Shown piece by piece: positions 45,291 to 56,956 of a stretch of DNA of 64,000 nt (its first letter is position 1; every line of letters starts with the position of its first letter). The notes under the pieces are model-generated. The model did not search any database. It was not told where the DNA came from and saw nothing but the letters and a program-made list of their open reading frames with translations. The DNA is taken from contig OY759217.1 in assembly GCA_963662175.1 (NCBI GenBank), forward strand, positions 8,806,562-8,870,561, in the 5' to 3' direction. A program made the translations under genes and the position numbers. Source of the stretch: Aradus depressus (taxonomy: Eukaryota > Arthropoda > Insecta > Hemiptera > Aradidae).

Positions 45291-48200
45291 GGCAATCTCA
45301 CCCAGGACGCAAGTCGCCCTCCGTAGTACAAGTCAATCTCACCCAGGACGCCAGTCGCCCTCCGTAGTACAAGTCAATCTCACCCAGGACGCCAGTCGCC
45401 CTCCATAGTACAAGTCAATCTCACCCAGGACGCCAGTCGCCCTCCATAGTACAAGTCAATCTCACCCAGGACGCCAGTCGCCCTCCATAGTACAAGTCAA
45501 TCTCACCCAGGACGCCAGTCGCCCTCCATAGTACAAGTCAATCTCACCCAGGACGCCAGTCGCCCTCCATAGTACAAGTCAATCTCACCCAGGACGCCAG
45601 TCGCCCTCCATAGTACAAGTCAATCTCACCCAGGACGCCAGTCGCCCTCCGTAGTACAAGTCAATCTCACCCAGGACGCCAGTCGCCCTCCATAGTACAA
45701 GTCAATCTCACCCAGGATGCCAGTCGCCCTCCATAGTACAAGTCAATCTCACCCAGGACGCCAGTCGCCCTCCATAGTACAAGTCAATCTCACCCAGGAC
45801 GCCAGTCGCCCTCCATAGTACAAGACAATCTCACCCAGGACGCCAGTCGCCCTCCGTAGTACAAGTCAATCTCACCCAGGACGCCAGTCGCCCTCCATAG
45901 TACAAGTCAATCTCACCCAGGTCGCTAGTCGCCCTCCGTAGTACAAGTCAATCTCACCCAGGACGCCAGTCGCCCTCCATAGTACAAGTCAATCTCACCC
46001 AGGACGCCAGTCGCCCTCCATAGTACAAGTCAATCTCACCCAGGACGCCAGTCGCCCTCCATAGTACAAGTCAATCTCACCCAGGACGCCAGTCGCCCTC
46101 CATAGTACAAGTCAATCTCACCCAGGACGCCAGTCGCCCTCCATAGTACAAGTCAATCTCACCCAGGACGCCAGTCGCCCTCCGTAGTACAAGTCAATCT
46201 CACCCAGGACGCCAGTCGCCCTCCGTAGTACAAGTCAATCTCACCCAGGACGCCAGTCGCCCTCCGTAGTACAAGTCAATCTCACCCAGGACGCCAGTCG
46301 CCCTCCATAGTACAAGTCAATCTCACCCAGGACGCCAGTCGCCCTCCATAGTACAAGTCAATCTCACCCAGGACGCCAGTCGCCCTCCATAGTACAAGTC
46401 AATCTCACCCAGGACGCCAGTCGCCCTCCATAGTACAAGTCAATCTCACCCAGGACGCCAGTCGCCCTCCATAGTACAAGTCAATCTCACCCAGGACGCC
46501 AGTCGCCCTCCATAGTACAAGTCAATCTCACCCAGGACGCCAGTCGCCCTTCATAGTACAAGTCAATCTCACCCAGGACGCCAGTCGCCCTCCATAGTAC
46601 AAGTCAATCTCACCCAGGACGCCAGTCGCCCTCCATAGTACAAGTCAATCTCACCCAGGACGCCAGTCGCCTCCATAGTACAAGTCAATCTCACCCAGGA
46701 CGCCAGTCGCCCTCCATAGTACAAGTCAATCTCACCCAGGACGCCAGTCGCCCTCCATAGTACAAGTCAATCTCACCCAGGACGCCAGTCGCCCTCCGTA
46801 GTACAAGTCAATCTCACCCAGGACGCCAGTCGCCCTCCATAGTACAGGTCAATCTCACCCAGGACGCCAGTCGCCCTCCGTAGTACAAGTCAATCTCACC
46901 CAGGACGCCAGTCGCCCTCCGTAGTACAAGTCAATCTCACCCAGGACGCCAGTCGCCCTCCGTAGTACAAGTCAATCTCACCCAGGACGCCAGTCGCCCT
47001 CCGTAGTACAAGTCAATCTCACCCAGGACGCCAGTCGCCCTCCGTAGTACAAGTCAATCTCACCCAGGACGCCAGTCGCCCTCCGTAGTACAAGTCAATC
47101 TCACCCAGGACGCCAGTCGCCCTCCATAGTACAAGTCAATCTCACCCAGGACGCCAGTCGCCCTCCATAGTACAAGTCAATCTCACCCAGGACGCCAGTC
47201 GCCCTCCGTAGTACAAGTCAATCTCACCCAGGACGCCAGTCGCCCTCCGTAGTACAAGTCAATCTCACCCAGGACGCCAGTCGCCCTCCATAGTACAAGT
47301 CAATCTCACCCAGGTCGCCAGTCGCCCTCCGTAGTACAAGTCAATCTCACACAGGACGCCAGTCGCCCTCCATAGTACAAGTCAATCTCACCCAGGACGC
47401 CAGTCGCCCTCCATAGTACAAGTCAATCTCACACAGGACGCCAGTCGCCCTCCGTAGTACAAGTCAATCTCACCCAGGACGCCAGTCGCCCTCCATAGTA
47501 CAAGTCAATCTCACCCAGGACGCCAGTCGCCCTCCATAGTACAAGTCAATCTCACCCAGGACGCCAGTCGCCCTCCGTAGTACAAGTCAATCTCACCCAG
47601 GACGCCAGTCGCCCTCCGTAGTACAAGTCAATCTCACCCAGGACGCCAGTTGCCCTCCATAGTACAAGTCAATCTCACCCAGGACGCCAGTCGTTCTCCA
47701 TAGTACAAGTCAATCTCACCCAGGACGCCAGTCGCCCTCCATAGTACAAGTCAATCTCACACAGGACGCCAGTCGCCCTCCATAGTACAAGTCAATCTCA
47801 CCCAGGACGCCAGTCGCCCTCCATAGTACAAGTCAATCTCACCCAGGACGCCAGTCGCCCTCCGTAGTACAAGTCAATCTCACCCAGGACGCCAGTCGCC
47901 CTCCATAGTACAAGTCAATCTCACCCAGGACGCCAGTCGCCCTCCGTAGTACAAGTCAATCTCACCCAGGACGCCAGTCGCCCTCCATAGTACAAGTCAA
48001 TCTCACCCAGGACGCCAGTCGCCCTCCATAGTACAAGTCAATCTCACCCAGGACGCCAGTCGCCCTCCATAGTACAAGTCAATCTCACCCAGGACGCCAG
48101 TCGCCCTCCATAGTACAAGTCAATCTCACCCAGGACGCCAGTCGCCCTCCATAGTACAAGTCAATCTCACCCAGGACGCCAGTCGCCCTCCATAGTACAA

Positions 48201-49224
48201 GTCAATCTCACCCAGGACGCCAGTCGCCCTCCATAGTACAAGTCAATCTCACCCAGGACGCCAGTCGCCCTCCATAGTACAAGTCAATCTCACCCAGGAC
48301 GCCAGTCGCCCTCCATAGTACAAGTCAATCTCACCCAGGACGCCAGTCGCCCTCCATAGTACAAGTCAATCTCACCCAGGACGCCAGTCGCCCTCCATAG
48401 TACAAGTCAATCTCACCCAGGACGCCAGTCGCCCTCCATAGTACAAGTCAATCTTGCCCAGGACGCCAGTCGCCCTCCATAGTACAAGTCAATCTCACCC
48501 AGGACGCCAGTCGCCCTCCATAGTACAAGTCAATCTCACCCAGGACGCCAGTCGCCCTCCATAGTACAAGTCAATCTCACCCAGGACGCCAGTCGCCCTC
48601 CATAGTACAAGTCAATCTCACCCAGGACGCCAGTCGCCCTCCGTAGTACAAGTCAATCTCACCCAGGACGCCAGTCGCCCTCCGTAGTACAAGTCAATCT
48701 CACCCAGGACGCCAGTCGCCCTCCGTAGTACAAGTCAATCTCACCCAGGACGCCAGTCGCCCTCCGTAGTACAAGTCAATCTCACCCAGGACGCCAGTCG
48801 CCCTCCATAGTACAAGTCAATCTCACCCAGGACGCCAGTCGCCCTCCGAAGTACAAGTCAATCTCACCCAGGACGCCAGTCGCCCTCCATAGTACAAGTC
48901 AATCTCACCCAGGACGCCAGTCGCCCTCCGTAGTACAAGTCAATCTCACCCAGGACGCCAGTCGCCCTCCGTAGTACAAGTCAATCTCACCCAGGACGCC
49001 AGTCGCCCTCCATAGTACAAGTCAATCTCACCCAGGACGCCAGTCGCCCTCCATAGTACAAGTCAATCTCACCCAGGACGCCAGTCGCCCTTCGTAGTAC
49101 AAGTCAATCTCACCCAGGACGCCAGTCGCCCTCCATAGTACAAGTCAATCTCACCCAGGACGCCAGTCGCCCTCCGTAGTACAAGTCAATCTCACCCAGG
49201 ACGCCAGTCGTCCTCCTTAGTACA
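45290..49224. repeat. 41-bp minisatellite, about 96 copies
   Basis: Units contain AGTCAATCTCACCCAGGACG, CCAGTCGCCC and TCCRTAGTACA. From 45331 the array is 95 units with one single-base deletion near 46666, plus a first diverged unit. The main variation is G or A in TCCGTAG/TCCATAG, a CpG-to-CpA change scattered in blocks. No unique spacers. Confidence 0.97.
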
Positions 49225-49272
49225 AGTCAATGTCTCAACTTCAACTCTAGCTCTCAATTTAATACAAATTAA

Positions 49273-49326
49273 GGTGGGCTGGGAACAACTGCTATCGTCG
49301 CAGGTAATCGCTCCCAGCCGGCCCAA
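49273..49326. other. Stable hairpin after the minisatellite
   Basis: GGGCTGGGA and TCCCAGCC enclose about 27 bases, with extra GGCC pairing near GCCGGCCC. The role is unknown. It lies about 145 bp before the next exon. Confidence 0.5.
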
Positions 49327-49468
49327 ACAACAGATTTTTATTTTTCAACCAAACAATTCTGTTCTTTTCTCTGAAGAGTCGGTGGTGATATAATGATATT
49401 GGGGCGCCACCCCCCAAAAAAAGTCAGACCAACGGGCTTTCATAGTATGTATTTGTTGTGTGTTGCAG

Positions 49469-49819
49469 AGCCACCCAAGGCGCCATACCTGGTGATGGAC
49501 AAACGCCGGCTGGATCCGACCAACCTGTTCGTCCCCGTCAAGGAGAACGCCCCCCTCTCTGTCGAGTGTCTGGTGGAGGGGGGTGCCCCAGCCCCTGGGC
49601 TCCACTGGCTTTTGGTACCACCCCCTGGGAGTACTGCTCCAGGGCTGGCTCTCCAGACTGCCCCCACTCCTGCCTCTAGGGACCCCCCACTCCTCACCTC
49701 GGCCACTGCCACCATCCCCGCGGTGAGGCGAGCCTACCACAATTCCACCGTCGCCTGTATTGTCACTCACCCCACTCTACCAGCACCTCTCAATGCATCC
49801 CTGCTCCTCCATGTACACT
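49469..49819 (+). CDS. Ig-superfamily protein, exon b (Ig domain 2)
   Basis: A 351-bp exon between GTTGCAG and GTAAGTATG, phase 1 at both ends, encoding about 117 residues. It is one whole Ig domain: PPKAPYLVMDKRRL as the linker, then VKENAPLSVECLVEGGAPAP with the first cysteine, GLHWLL with the core tryptophan, TSATATIPAVRRAYHNSTVA with C following, and LNASLLLHVH as the last strand. NST and NAS are candidate N-glycosylation sites. The GGAPAP-x-x-HW pattern is shared with second domains of nephrin- and sidestep-like proteins, but I could not place it in a family. The proline-rich loop (PPPGSTAPG) is longer than usual. Confidence 0.87.
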
Positions 49820-49944
49820 GTAAGTATGCAATTTCAATGTTCAATTTATTATTCACTATTAAGGAACGGATTTTTATATATTAAAAAAGCAAAGTATGTA
49901 CTTATCGATTAATGTTAGTTAGTTGGTTAACATTTAACGTAAGA

Positions 49945-50222
49945 GGGACCCGGTAGCTCAGATGTAGTATGCTGCCTTGAAAGAAAGGATCAAAACCCAG
50001 CTGAGGCCCTCAGGTTTCTTATCTGGACGATGAAAAAAATATGAGCACGCCGTCCTTGGGATGGAACGTTAACCTATGTTCCCGAGCCTCTACTATGTCA
50101 AGTACTTGTTAAAGACTCAAACACTAGGTGAATAAAAAATTCAGAAATTAAGGCCTCGCATACTAAAGAGCGTTCTGGTAGTAGGCGATATGGCCTCGTA
50201 TTTTAAGTCCGGGTACGAGTAA
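49945..50222 (+). mobile_element. tRNA-derived SINE, diverged
   Basis: GACCCGGTAGCTCAGATGTA (A box), a worn B box, then GAGCACGCCGTCCTTGGGAT and GTAGTAGGCGATATGGCC. Confidence 0.78.
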
Positions 50223-50444
50223 TAATAACGTAACTAATAAGGCAAAAATAATTTCAAATATGTAAAATAAAATAAAATAAAAAATATTAATCACATCATT
50301 GATCGCATCAATTTTTTTCCCATGAAAATTTCACAAAGAGTAGAGCTCCTAATTTTCTATATAAACAATATTATGATTATTATTAGTATTAGTGTATTAG
50401 TTTCTCGGATTTTCTTTAATTATACACATTCTACTAATAATATT

Positions 50445-50468
50445 CCCCCCCCCCCCCCCCCCCCCCCC
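50445..50468. repeat. Poly(C) tract, 24 bases
   Basis: Uninterrupted C run, the longest in the window. Confidence 0.95.
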
Positions 50469-50499
50469 TCCCCAAATTCTTAGAAAGGAATTCTATTTC

Positions 50500-51970
50500 A
50501 CCTTGACTCTGTCGGTAGAATACTTGACCTCTTCTATATTTTATCTCTGTATTTTTTATTCATATCATTCATTTTTAAACATTTATGTTCTAAATATGAG
50601 TTCATGTTTGTGAAGTTTGAACAAAGCGCCCTTTTTAAAACTTTTTTGTGTCCATAGGCCTATCGGTTTCGTATCGATATTTATGATAAGGAAAATCACC
50701 GTTAGAAAAAAGCTTTGATTATGGATTTAATATATCGAAATAGTAATATTATTCTGTACATATTGTGCAATATTAGTGTTTATATTTATAATAGCAGATG
50801 TAACAGTGAAGAAGGCTATACGTCAGCTGAACGGAATTCCAGAAGTAACAATGAAGAGATTGACAGTAATTCTTTTATGCTATATTTTAATTATGTTTTA
50901 TTGTATCTCTTGTTTTACTAATTTTTCAGGTGTAAACTTGGATATAGTGTAAACATTCAGCTAATTTATAGAGTAACAGTTCGTACAGTTTTAGTAAATT
51001 CTTTTCTTTCCTTCATTTATAAGTATGCTTTGTATAATAGATAAACTATGGTGGTTATCTTTTAAATAATCACATAGAAATTGTGTTGGCTTTGTAGACT
51101 ACTAATCAGAATTAGATATTTTGATTAACTTTCCTTGTAAATATTAGTAATTGTTGGACAGTGCTTACAAATGGTTAAATCGTTAAAGTTTTCAGTGAAC
51201 TGCAAAGAATATATGTATTTGATTCTACTTAATTTTCTAACCGTGTTTTTTTAAAAATATGTTTATTAAAAATGTATGTATTAATATTTGTTTACATTTT
51301 AGCCAATACAATAGTGGATTGTTTAACATATATTTATTTGCATACTAGTCAGTATTTAAGCTTTAAATTATGATCATTTTGATAATTTTCTGACAAACTC
51401 TTTCTTCAGACCATTCTAAAGTCATTAAATATCTTGTTCTTTGACATGGAAAATCAAGTGTCAGAAAAGCATTATTCGAATCTTGTCAATAACTTTCAAT
51501 AGATTTGTGATATTTTGTGAAGTTTTGTTCGGATACACAAATCATATCATGTAGGTATCTGAAAAATTACAGTGTTGACCTCCCGTTGTTTTCATTCGTA
51601 ACGCAGTACATGTTCTGGTATTGTATGAAGATATATTCAGAATAAGTTATTTTGTTCTTATATTATTTTTAAATGTATTACAGAAAATGTTGACTTTTCG
51701 GATACTTACATATGATTTGTCTATGTGAATAAAACATTGTAAATTTGCGAATGTTCTAATTTGGTGTGAAAATGTCACCAATCTTTTGAAAGTTATTGAT
51801 TTTTTAGGATTAGTTTTGCTTGTTTTATTAATAAGTCATGTCAAAAAACATGATATTTGAGTGTGAAAAACAAATGGAGGTCAGGGAGTGATAGTATATA
51901 ATTATCAAAGAAATGGTTATTACAGGTCACATGACATGAATTTAAGATCCTACCATTTATTGGCTAGATT
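50500..51970. other. AT-rich intron, no feature seen
   Basis: Part of the intron between exons b and c. No repeat family or reading frame was recognised. Confidence 0.5.
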
Positions 51971-51974
51971 GTAA

Positions 51975-52165
51975 TTCATACGAAAGAATAAAAGGTAATT
52001 GTGAGCTGTCATTAATAAATTTATCCGAAAGAATAAAAATTGTGAGCTATCCTTTATCAATTTATCCGAAAGAATAAAAATTGTGAGCTATCATTTATCA
52101 ATTTATCCGAAAGAATTAAAATTGTGAGCTATCATTTATCAATTTATCCGCAAGAATAAAATTGA
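51975..52165. repeat. 41-bp AT-rich tandem repeat, about 4 copies
   Basis: TTTATCCGAAAGAATAAAA and TTGTGAGCTATCATTTATC recur with a period near 41 bp. It is unrelated in sequence to the large 41-bp array. Confidence 0.88.
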
Positions 52166-52382
52166 ACCCAAGTGAAAAATCGGAAAAAATAACAAAATCA
52201 TCTGACCTTTGAACTAGAGTTATCACAAGAGAAGCTGTGTTAATGGCAACATTTATATTCTGAAAATAGCCATCTCCGATTTTTGTTTTAAATATTACTT
52301 TGTTTATTCAATCCCCCAAACAATCGGGATTGTTTGTATAGGAGCTGGGGTTACTCAAAAATATACCTGAGAGATGGAATAT

Positions 52383-52555
52383 GTTTTTTCCGGCATTTTT
52401 TTTAAGTGGTGCCTTCTTTTTTGACAATATTTCAGAAACTTCCACGTCTCTTCGATTCGTTCATAGTGACCAGAAGACGGGATGTGGAAATGTCCACATC
52501 CCTTAATATTGTCAAAAAAAGAAGACAACTCTGGAAAAAAATGCCGGAAAAAATC
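52383..52555. repeat. Fold-back with arms of about 50 bp
   Basis: GTTTTTTCCGGCATTTTTTT and CTTCTTTTTTGACAATATT on the left mirror AATATTGTCAAAAAAAGAAG and ATGCCGGAAAAAAT on the right. A small inner hairpin GGGATGTGG/CCACATCCC lies between. Confidence 0.8.
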
Positions 52556-53117
52556 AATACAGTAACATCCCAGAGAAGCTTAAGAAACAAGATTGGAGAT
52601 TTTAAGGCATTTTTTCGATTATTGTAGTTAATTTTTGGATAGGCTGAGTAAGCCAAATGGCCTATTTTGTGAATATTAATTTTCACATTTATAACCTCCA
52701 AAAATCAACTTGGCCTGAAAAATGGTATGGAGAACTATTGAAAAGAAAGATGCAATCCTATATCTGCAGTTAAGGGAATTAAGAAAAGGGAATTAAGAGA
52801 AATAACAGATGTGTTGGTAAAAAAAAAATTGAGCATGCCGTCCTTCGGAAAATGTTTGGTTTTATTTGAAAGGAATGTTAAATATAGGGCCTACCAACAC
52901 TGGTTTTTCACTTGCGTAATGTTATCATTTTTTACAGGTTTTTAACTTTTGAATCCTTCCTTGTTTTTCATTTTTGAAAAGTTAAGTAGAGTTCAGTTTT
53001 TACCTCAAATTACAATATAACCGAACTTTCAAGGACATGATTATGGTTTCACGCCTATAATACTTAAAAAGTGTTTGTTGTTATCTTATTGTAAGAAGAG
53101 TGAGTATTGTGTTTCAG

Positions 53118-53240
53118 TTCAGCCATCATTCGCCATCAGCAGAATACCCGGTTTTGGATTTCCAATTAGGGAAGGAATCCCTGTGTCTCTTAAATGTGAC
53201 GTCGACTCAAATCCTCCTTCAACACCTGTTTGGCAAAAAG
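53118..53240 (+). CDS. Ig-superfamily protein, exon c (first half of Ig domain 3)
   Basis: A 123-bp exon between GTTTCAG and GTAAAC, phase 1 on both sides. It encodes PSFAISRIPGFGFPIREGIP, then VSLKCDVDSNPPSTPVWQK: the strand with the first cysteine, the N-P-P turn and the core tryptophan. The domain is finished by exon d. An alternative acceptor five bases downstream would break the phase, so 53118 is preferred. Confidence 0.84.
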
Positions 53241-53369
53241 GTAAACATTATTTTTATTATTAAAATTAAAATGGAGCAATTTGCCTCAGGCCTCCCATCC
53301 CCACTATTTCCTGTTTGATACACGATACAGTTACTACTGCTGTGTAATAATATATATATATTTTTTTAA

Positions 53370-53790
53370 ATCATGATTCACCGGCATTGTACTTCCCCAG
53401 CACGAATTAATCAATTAAGTTTTCGCTCTCCCTTCAAAACCAATCTACCGTTTAGGATACAATTCAATAGTTGACTTACATATGAGCTTCCGATTCCTCA
53501 TGCTAATTTTAGTGTCGATACATTTATTATATCGCCCAGTTATTAGAGTTTTTAAGTTTTGAGCCTTCAGCCAATTTTGCGGAAAAGAGAAAATTAATAG
53601 TTGCAGTCCCTGTAGGGTTTTGAATTTAAATATAGAATTTCTTATCCATATTCAATACATCGGTAGTTATTGGGGTTTATGACCCCTCCTTTTCTGAAAA
53701 CTCACCATCGAATTTCTGACCGATTTCATAACTTTTCCCATACTTCATATATCTGTGGAAGTAATAAGACCAATAAGGGTAAAATTTGTT
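53370..53790. repeat. Repeat A copy
   Basis: TTGTACTTCCCCAGCACGAA, GTTGACTTACATATGAGC, GGTTTTGAATTTAAATATAG and TTCTGACCGATTTCATAACT. Confidence 0.65.
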
Positions 53791-54328
53791 GAAAATACTT
53801 TTTAGATAACGATAAAGTTTTATTTTATCGTCTCTACACGTCCATTTATTCTACCAGTGACGGTAGTATCGGGAAACGTGCTTTTAGTAAAAAAATAGCT
53901 ACTCTTCAACCTTACGACGTTATCGATGAGTTCGCTGAAATGACATGGAGGGAAAAAATTAATACAAGTCAAAATGATCATGTATCCTTTTTACTTGAAA
54001 ATTTGTTATTAGCCACTATTTTTATGGTAGGTACATTTAGGGATGGTATATGTACCCCAGGGCCCCAAAATCTATATAGCATCAGAATTTTCTGGCCTTG
54101 GTAAAAGGAAACAACAAATTAAACAAAAAATTATCATTGTCTGAACCTGAGTGTATCGTCAGTAAATTTGAAGGACGGAAATATTTTTGAAATATATAAT
54201 TTCTTATGAGAATTATTTAAGGAAAGAGACAACAAAAATGACCCAATTATGTATAATTAATATTGTTCCAAATTCAAGAAGTTTAGATATAGTAAATTCT
54301 CACATATTTTTTTTTTATTCTTAATTAT

Positions 54329-54425
54329 AGCTAGCCGGCTTTCAACGTTTTTCTACTCATCAAGCCTCCTGAAGATTAATATGACGGCATGATGATGGGA
54401 AAAACCTTGAAAGCCGGCTAGTCGT
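54329..54425. repeat. Palindrome with hammerhead-like arms
   Basis: The left arm AGCTAGCCGGCTTTCAACG mirrors the right arm TTGAAAGCCGGCTAGTCG. Each arm has GATGA, a spacer, then GAAA-GCCGGC. The core is worn (the U of CUGAUGA is changed), so ribozyme identity is weak. Confidence 0.6.
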
Positions 54426-54792
54426 ATTTTTAAAAAAATAGTGAGAAAAATTGAGAACATCTGTTCAAACTACCGTGTTTTGTATTGTTTTGACAATATT
54501 TCTGTTTCTATTTTCTGTTGTTTTTTATGAAGAGTGGTATTTTAATCGTGTTGCGAAAGTGCTACATTGTCATCTACCGGGTTAAAAGGGTTTCAAATCA
54601 AGTTACAAATATTATTTGTTATATAAATCCGAGCTTTGCTTATAATCATGAACACTTAAAAATTGACAATTTAAGATATTGGGAGAAAGCTCTCAGATTT
54701 ATTCTTCAGGTTTGATAGTTATTTTTAATTTCCTCTGTTTGTCGGTCTATTAAGTGACGGTGAAGTAAGGTGGAAAGAACAATTTATTTTAT

Positions 54793-54815
54793 CCCCCCCC
54801 CCCCCCCCCCCCCCC
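54793..54815. repeat. Poly(C) tract, 23 bases
   Basis: Uninterrupted C run. Confidence 0.95.
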
Positions 54816-55214
54816 TTCTGTAAGATAAGTGGGGGTGGCGGAGTGGCTAGAACTCCATCAGAAATACATTAATTTTCTTTTGTAATCCATCTTGGTGAAG
54901 AAGTGGGAGTATTGTTATCAGGTTTATACTCAAGTGAGTGTCTCTTCCATTTGGCCGAGTCCCACACATATACCTATTGGATTTATGTTGGAGTATGTTT
55001 CAGAATAGACAGCTAAGATTTAATATATCGACTTCTAATAATTGTAGGAATTTCCAAGAACACGTTGAACGGATAGTGACCCACAGTTGACTCTTTTTTT
55101 TTTTTTACTGATGGGCTTGAGTCTCTAGTAATCATGTTCAGGCTGCTAAAAAGAGCTTTAAAGTCTTTAATATAGGTCCCCTTTTTGTGCGTCATGTATG
55201 TTGCTTGCAACAGG

Positions 55215-55390
55215 TAAACCAGAGGTTGCGTGCTTGTTTACTAGTCCTAGGGTTTTTTTTTACTTTCGGGGGGTACGTTAAGCGATGGTTCTGAGCCTGT
55301 GCAATGTCAGATCTCATCACACCTAGGTAGGCAACATTTAAGACTCCCAGTAGAGTCATATTTATGCCCAGCAGTCATGAGTCATAAAAG
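55215..55390 (+). mobile_element. SINE body, diverged
   Basis: GTTAAGCGATGGTTCTGAGC, CAATGTCAGATCTCATC, AAGACTCCCAGTAGAGTCAT and GTCATGAGTCATAAAA match the SINE body and end. The head is lost. Confidence 0.6.
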
Positions 55391-55623
55391 CAAATAAACA
55401 TACTATACATTATGCACATTTATTTGATACAATTTGTTTCGAGGCACACCCTCACTTTTCTTTTATTGTAATTGCGCAGAATTTGTGCAATAAAGCAAAA
55501 ATAAAGACTATTATGTTTTTTTTTTAAATGTATTCTTTCTCATCTCCTTCCGAAATGTATATTTTGTCCAGTTCTTCTTCTGTATTGTACTTGTCCATCT
55601 AAGAAAGTCTCATGTTGTTCTAG

Positions 55624-55770
55624 ATGACCAGGTGCCGCCGGTAGAGCAGTCTGGTGACGGGTTCCTCAACTTCTCCTCCATTCGACGAGAACACAGCGGC
55701 TGGTACAAGTGTACCACACGTCATCTTCTCTCTACCTACTCATCCATTGGCTACTTTCTCAATGTCAGAT
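55624..55770 (+). CDS. Ig-superfamily protein, exon d (second half of Ig domain 3)
   Basis: A 147-bp exon between GTTCTAG and GTAAGTAT, phase 1 at both ends. It encodes DDQVPPVEQSGDGFLNFSSI, then RREHSGWYKCTTRH with the H-S-G-W-Y-x-C signature and the second cysteine, then SSIGYFLNVR as the final strand. NFS is a possible glycosylation site. With exon c it forms a complete Ig domain. Confidence 0.87.
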
Positions 55771-55997
55771 GTAAGTATATTATCAAGTGACTCCTAATTA
55801 ACAAATTCAGAGTATGCAGGGTGTCCTACAATAGAAATAACTCACAAAATAGAGAGGAAGAAAAAACAGTTTTTTTGTAATTTCGTATAATGACAAACGT
55901 TGTTAACCCTGATCTGATACCCTAATGTTGGGTGCCAGGAAAACCTTAATATTTTACTATGATATCCTAAAGTAGATTTCTCCAGCTGTTCGAAGTA

Positions 55998-56531
55998 CAG
56001 TAGAGCGTCGATTATCCGAACGTCCAATTATCCGAACTGGCTTCATGGAAAACTAAAAATCATTGGATTTTTCCACTGAATCTCTTTCCATTCGTATAGT
56101 CGGTTACCCGTCATGAATCTCAGTTTCAAATCATTCATTGTGAGGTGTACATTGAATTAGTTAGTGGTCACATATTTTAAGTAAAACTTACAACATGTCG
56201 ACAAAAAGGAAACGAGTACTTAGTGCTTTCATTAAAAGATAAAATGGAAATTATTACGCGACTGAAGAAAGATGAAACGGGTCAGCGCTAAAATGTTGGA
56301 GGCGTTGAGCAACGTTGGTGTTTTCACTGATTGTGATGAAGAGAACATGAATGAGTGGCTACTTGTGGACAGTGACGTTCCAGGATATCAGATGTTGACA
56401 GACGACGAAATTGTTCACGAATTACTGCATGGCAACGATCACACAGAGGATGGTGATACAAATGACGATCCGAATGGAAATTATCCGAACCACCCCACAC
56501 AACATTTGTTCGGATAATCGACGCTCTAGTG
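55998..56531 (+). mobile_element. Tigger/pogo element with internal deletion (534 bp)
   Basis: TA lies at 55996-55997 and 56532-56533. The ends CAGTAGAGCGTCGATTATCC and GGATAATCGACGCTCTAGTG are inverted. This is a typical pogo/Tigger end. Confidence 0.88.
56195..56517 (+). pseudogene. Tigger/pogo transposase: N- and C-terminal ends joined by deletion
   Basis: From ATG 56195 the text MSTKRKRVLS is the start of pogo-type transposases. It continues in the next frame as LKDKMEIITRLKKDETG, the beginning of the HTH. The sequence then jumps to the acidic C-terminus (56272-56517), with NEWLLVDSDVPGYQMLTDDE. The whole catalytic domain is missing. Confidence 0.8.
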
Positions 56532-56574
56532 TATATGAGAAGTGATGTAATCAGTCAGAAATTCGAGATGTTGA

Positions 56575-56935
56575 GTTTTGACTGAAACGTTATGTTTTCC
56601 GATCCCCAGATTCAAATATGAAAAAAAAAATCCTCTCTGTCTTTGTGTTTGTGTGTCTATAACACGATAACTCCCAATGTCCCTCTGAAGACGATGCCAA
56701 TCGGACCTTAGTTTTCAGCCGGATCGGCTTAAAGCAAGTTATACTCAAAAACCTTAATAACTGTCGAAGTAATGAATGTATCAACACGAAATTTAGTATG
56801 TGAATTCAGAAATCCCTTAGTAAGATACAATCGGTGGATTGGTTTAGGAGGGAGAGCGAAAACTTAAACAATTTAGTTGATTAATTCGCGCTAGGGAAGT
56901 ACGTTGCCGATAATTCATCGAAGACTTTTTTTTTT
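56575..56935 (+). repeat. Repeat A copy
   Basis: CGTTATGTTTTCCGATCCCC, AACACGATAACTCCCAATG, AATGTATCAACACGAAATTT and GGGAAGTACGTTGCCGATAA. Confidence 0.68.
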
Positions 56936-56956
56936 TAGTCACCCAAAATAATGTAT

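Larger units (their letters stand above)
31598..49468 (+). other. 17.9-kb intron packed with repeats
   Basis: Runs from GTAAGC to GTTGCAG, phase 1. Besides the repeats listed separately, a 104-residue frame at 32178-32492 and CTACTC/GAGTAG-rich sequence at 32370-32480 were seen without identity. Bases 31600-33050, 36321-36930 and 40146-41080 hold nothing I can name. Confidence 0.75.

Noticed and set aside
45290..49224. CRISPR-like regular array or coding repeat (41 bp)
   Set aside because: No spacers are present, and 41 bp is not a multiple of three; stops occur in the units.
49345..49770. Long minus-strand frames over exon b
   Set aside because: They are antisense shadows of a GC-rich exon with matching splice sites on the plus strand.
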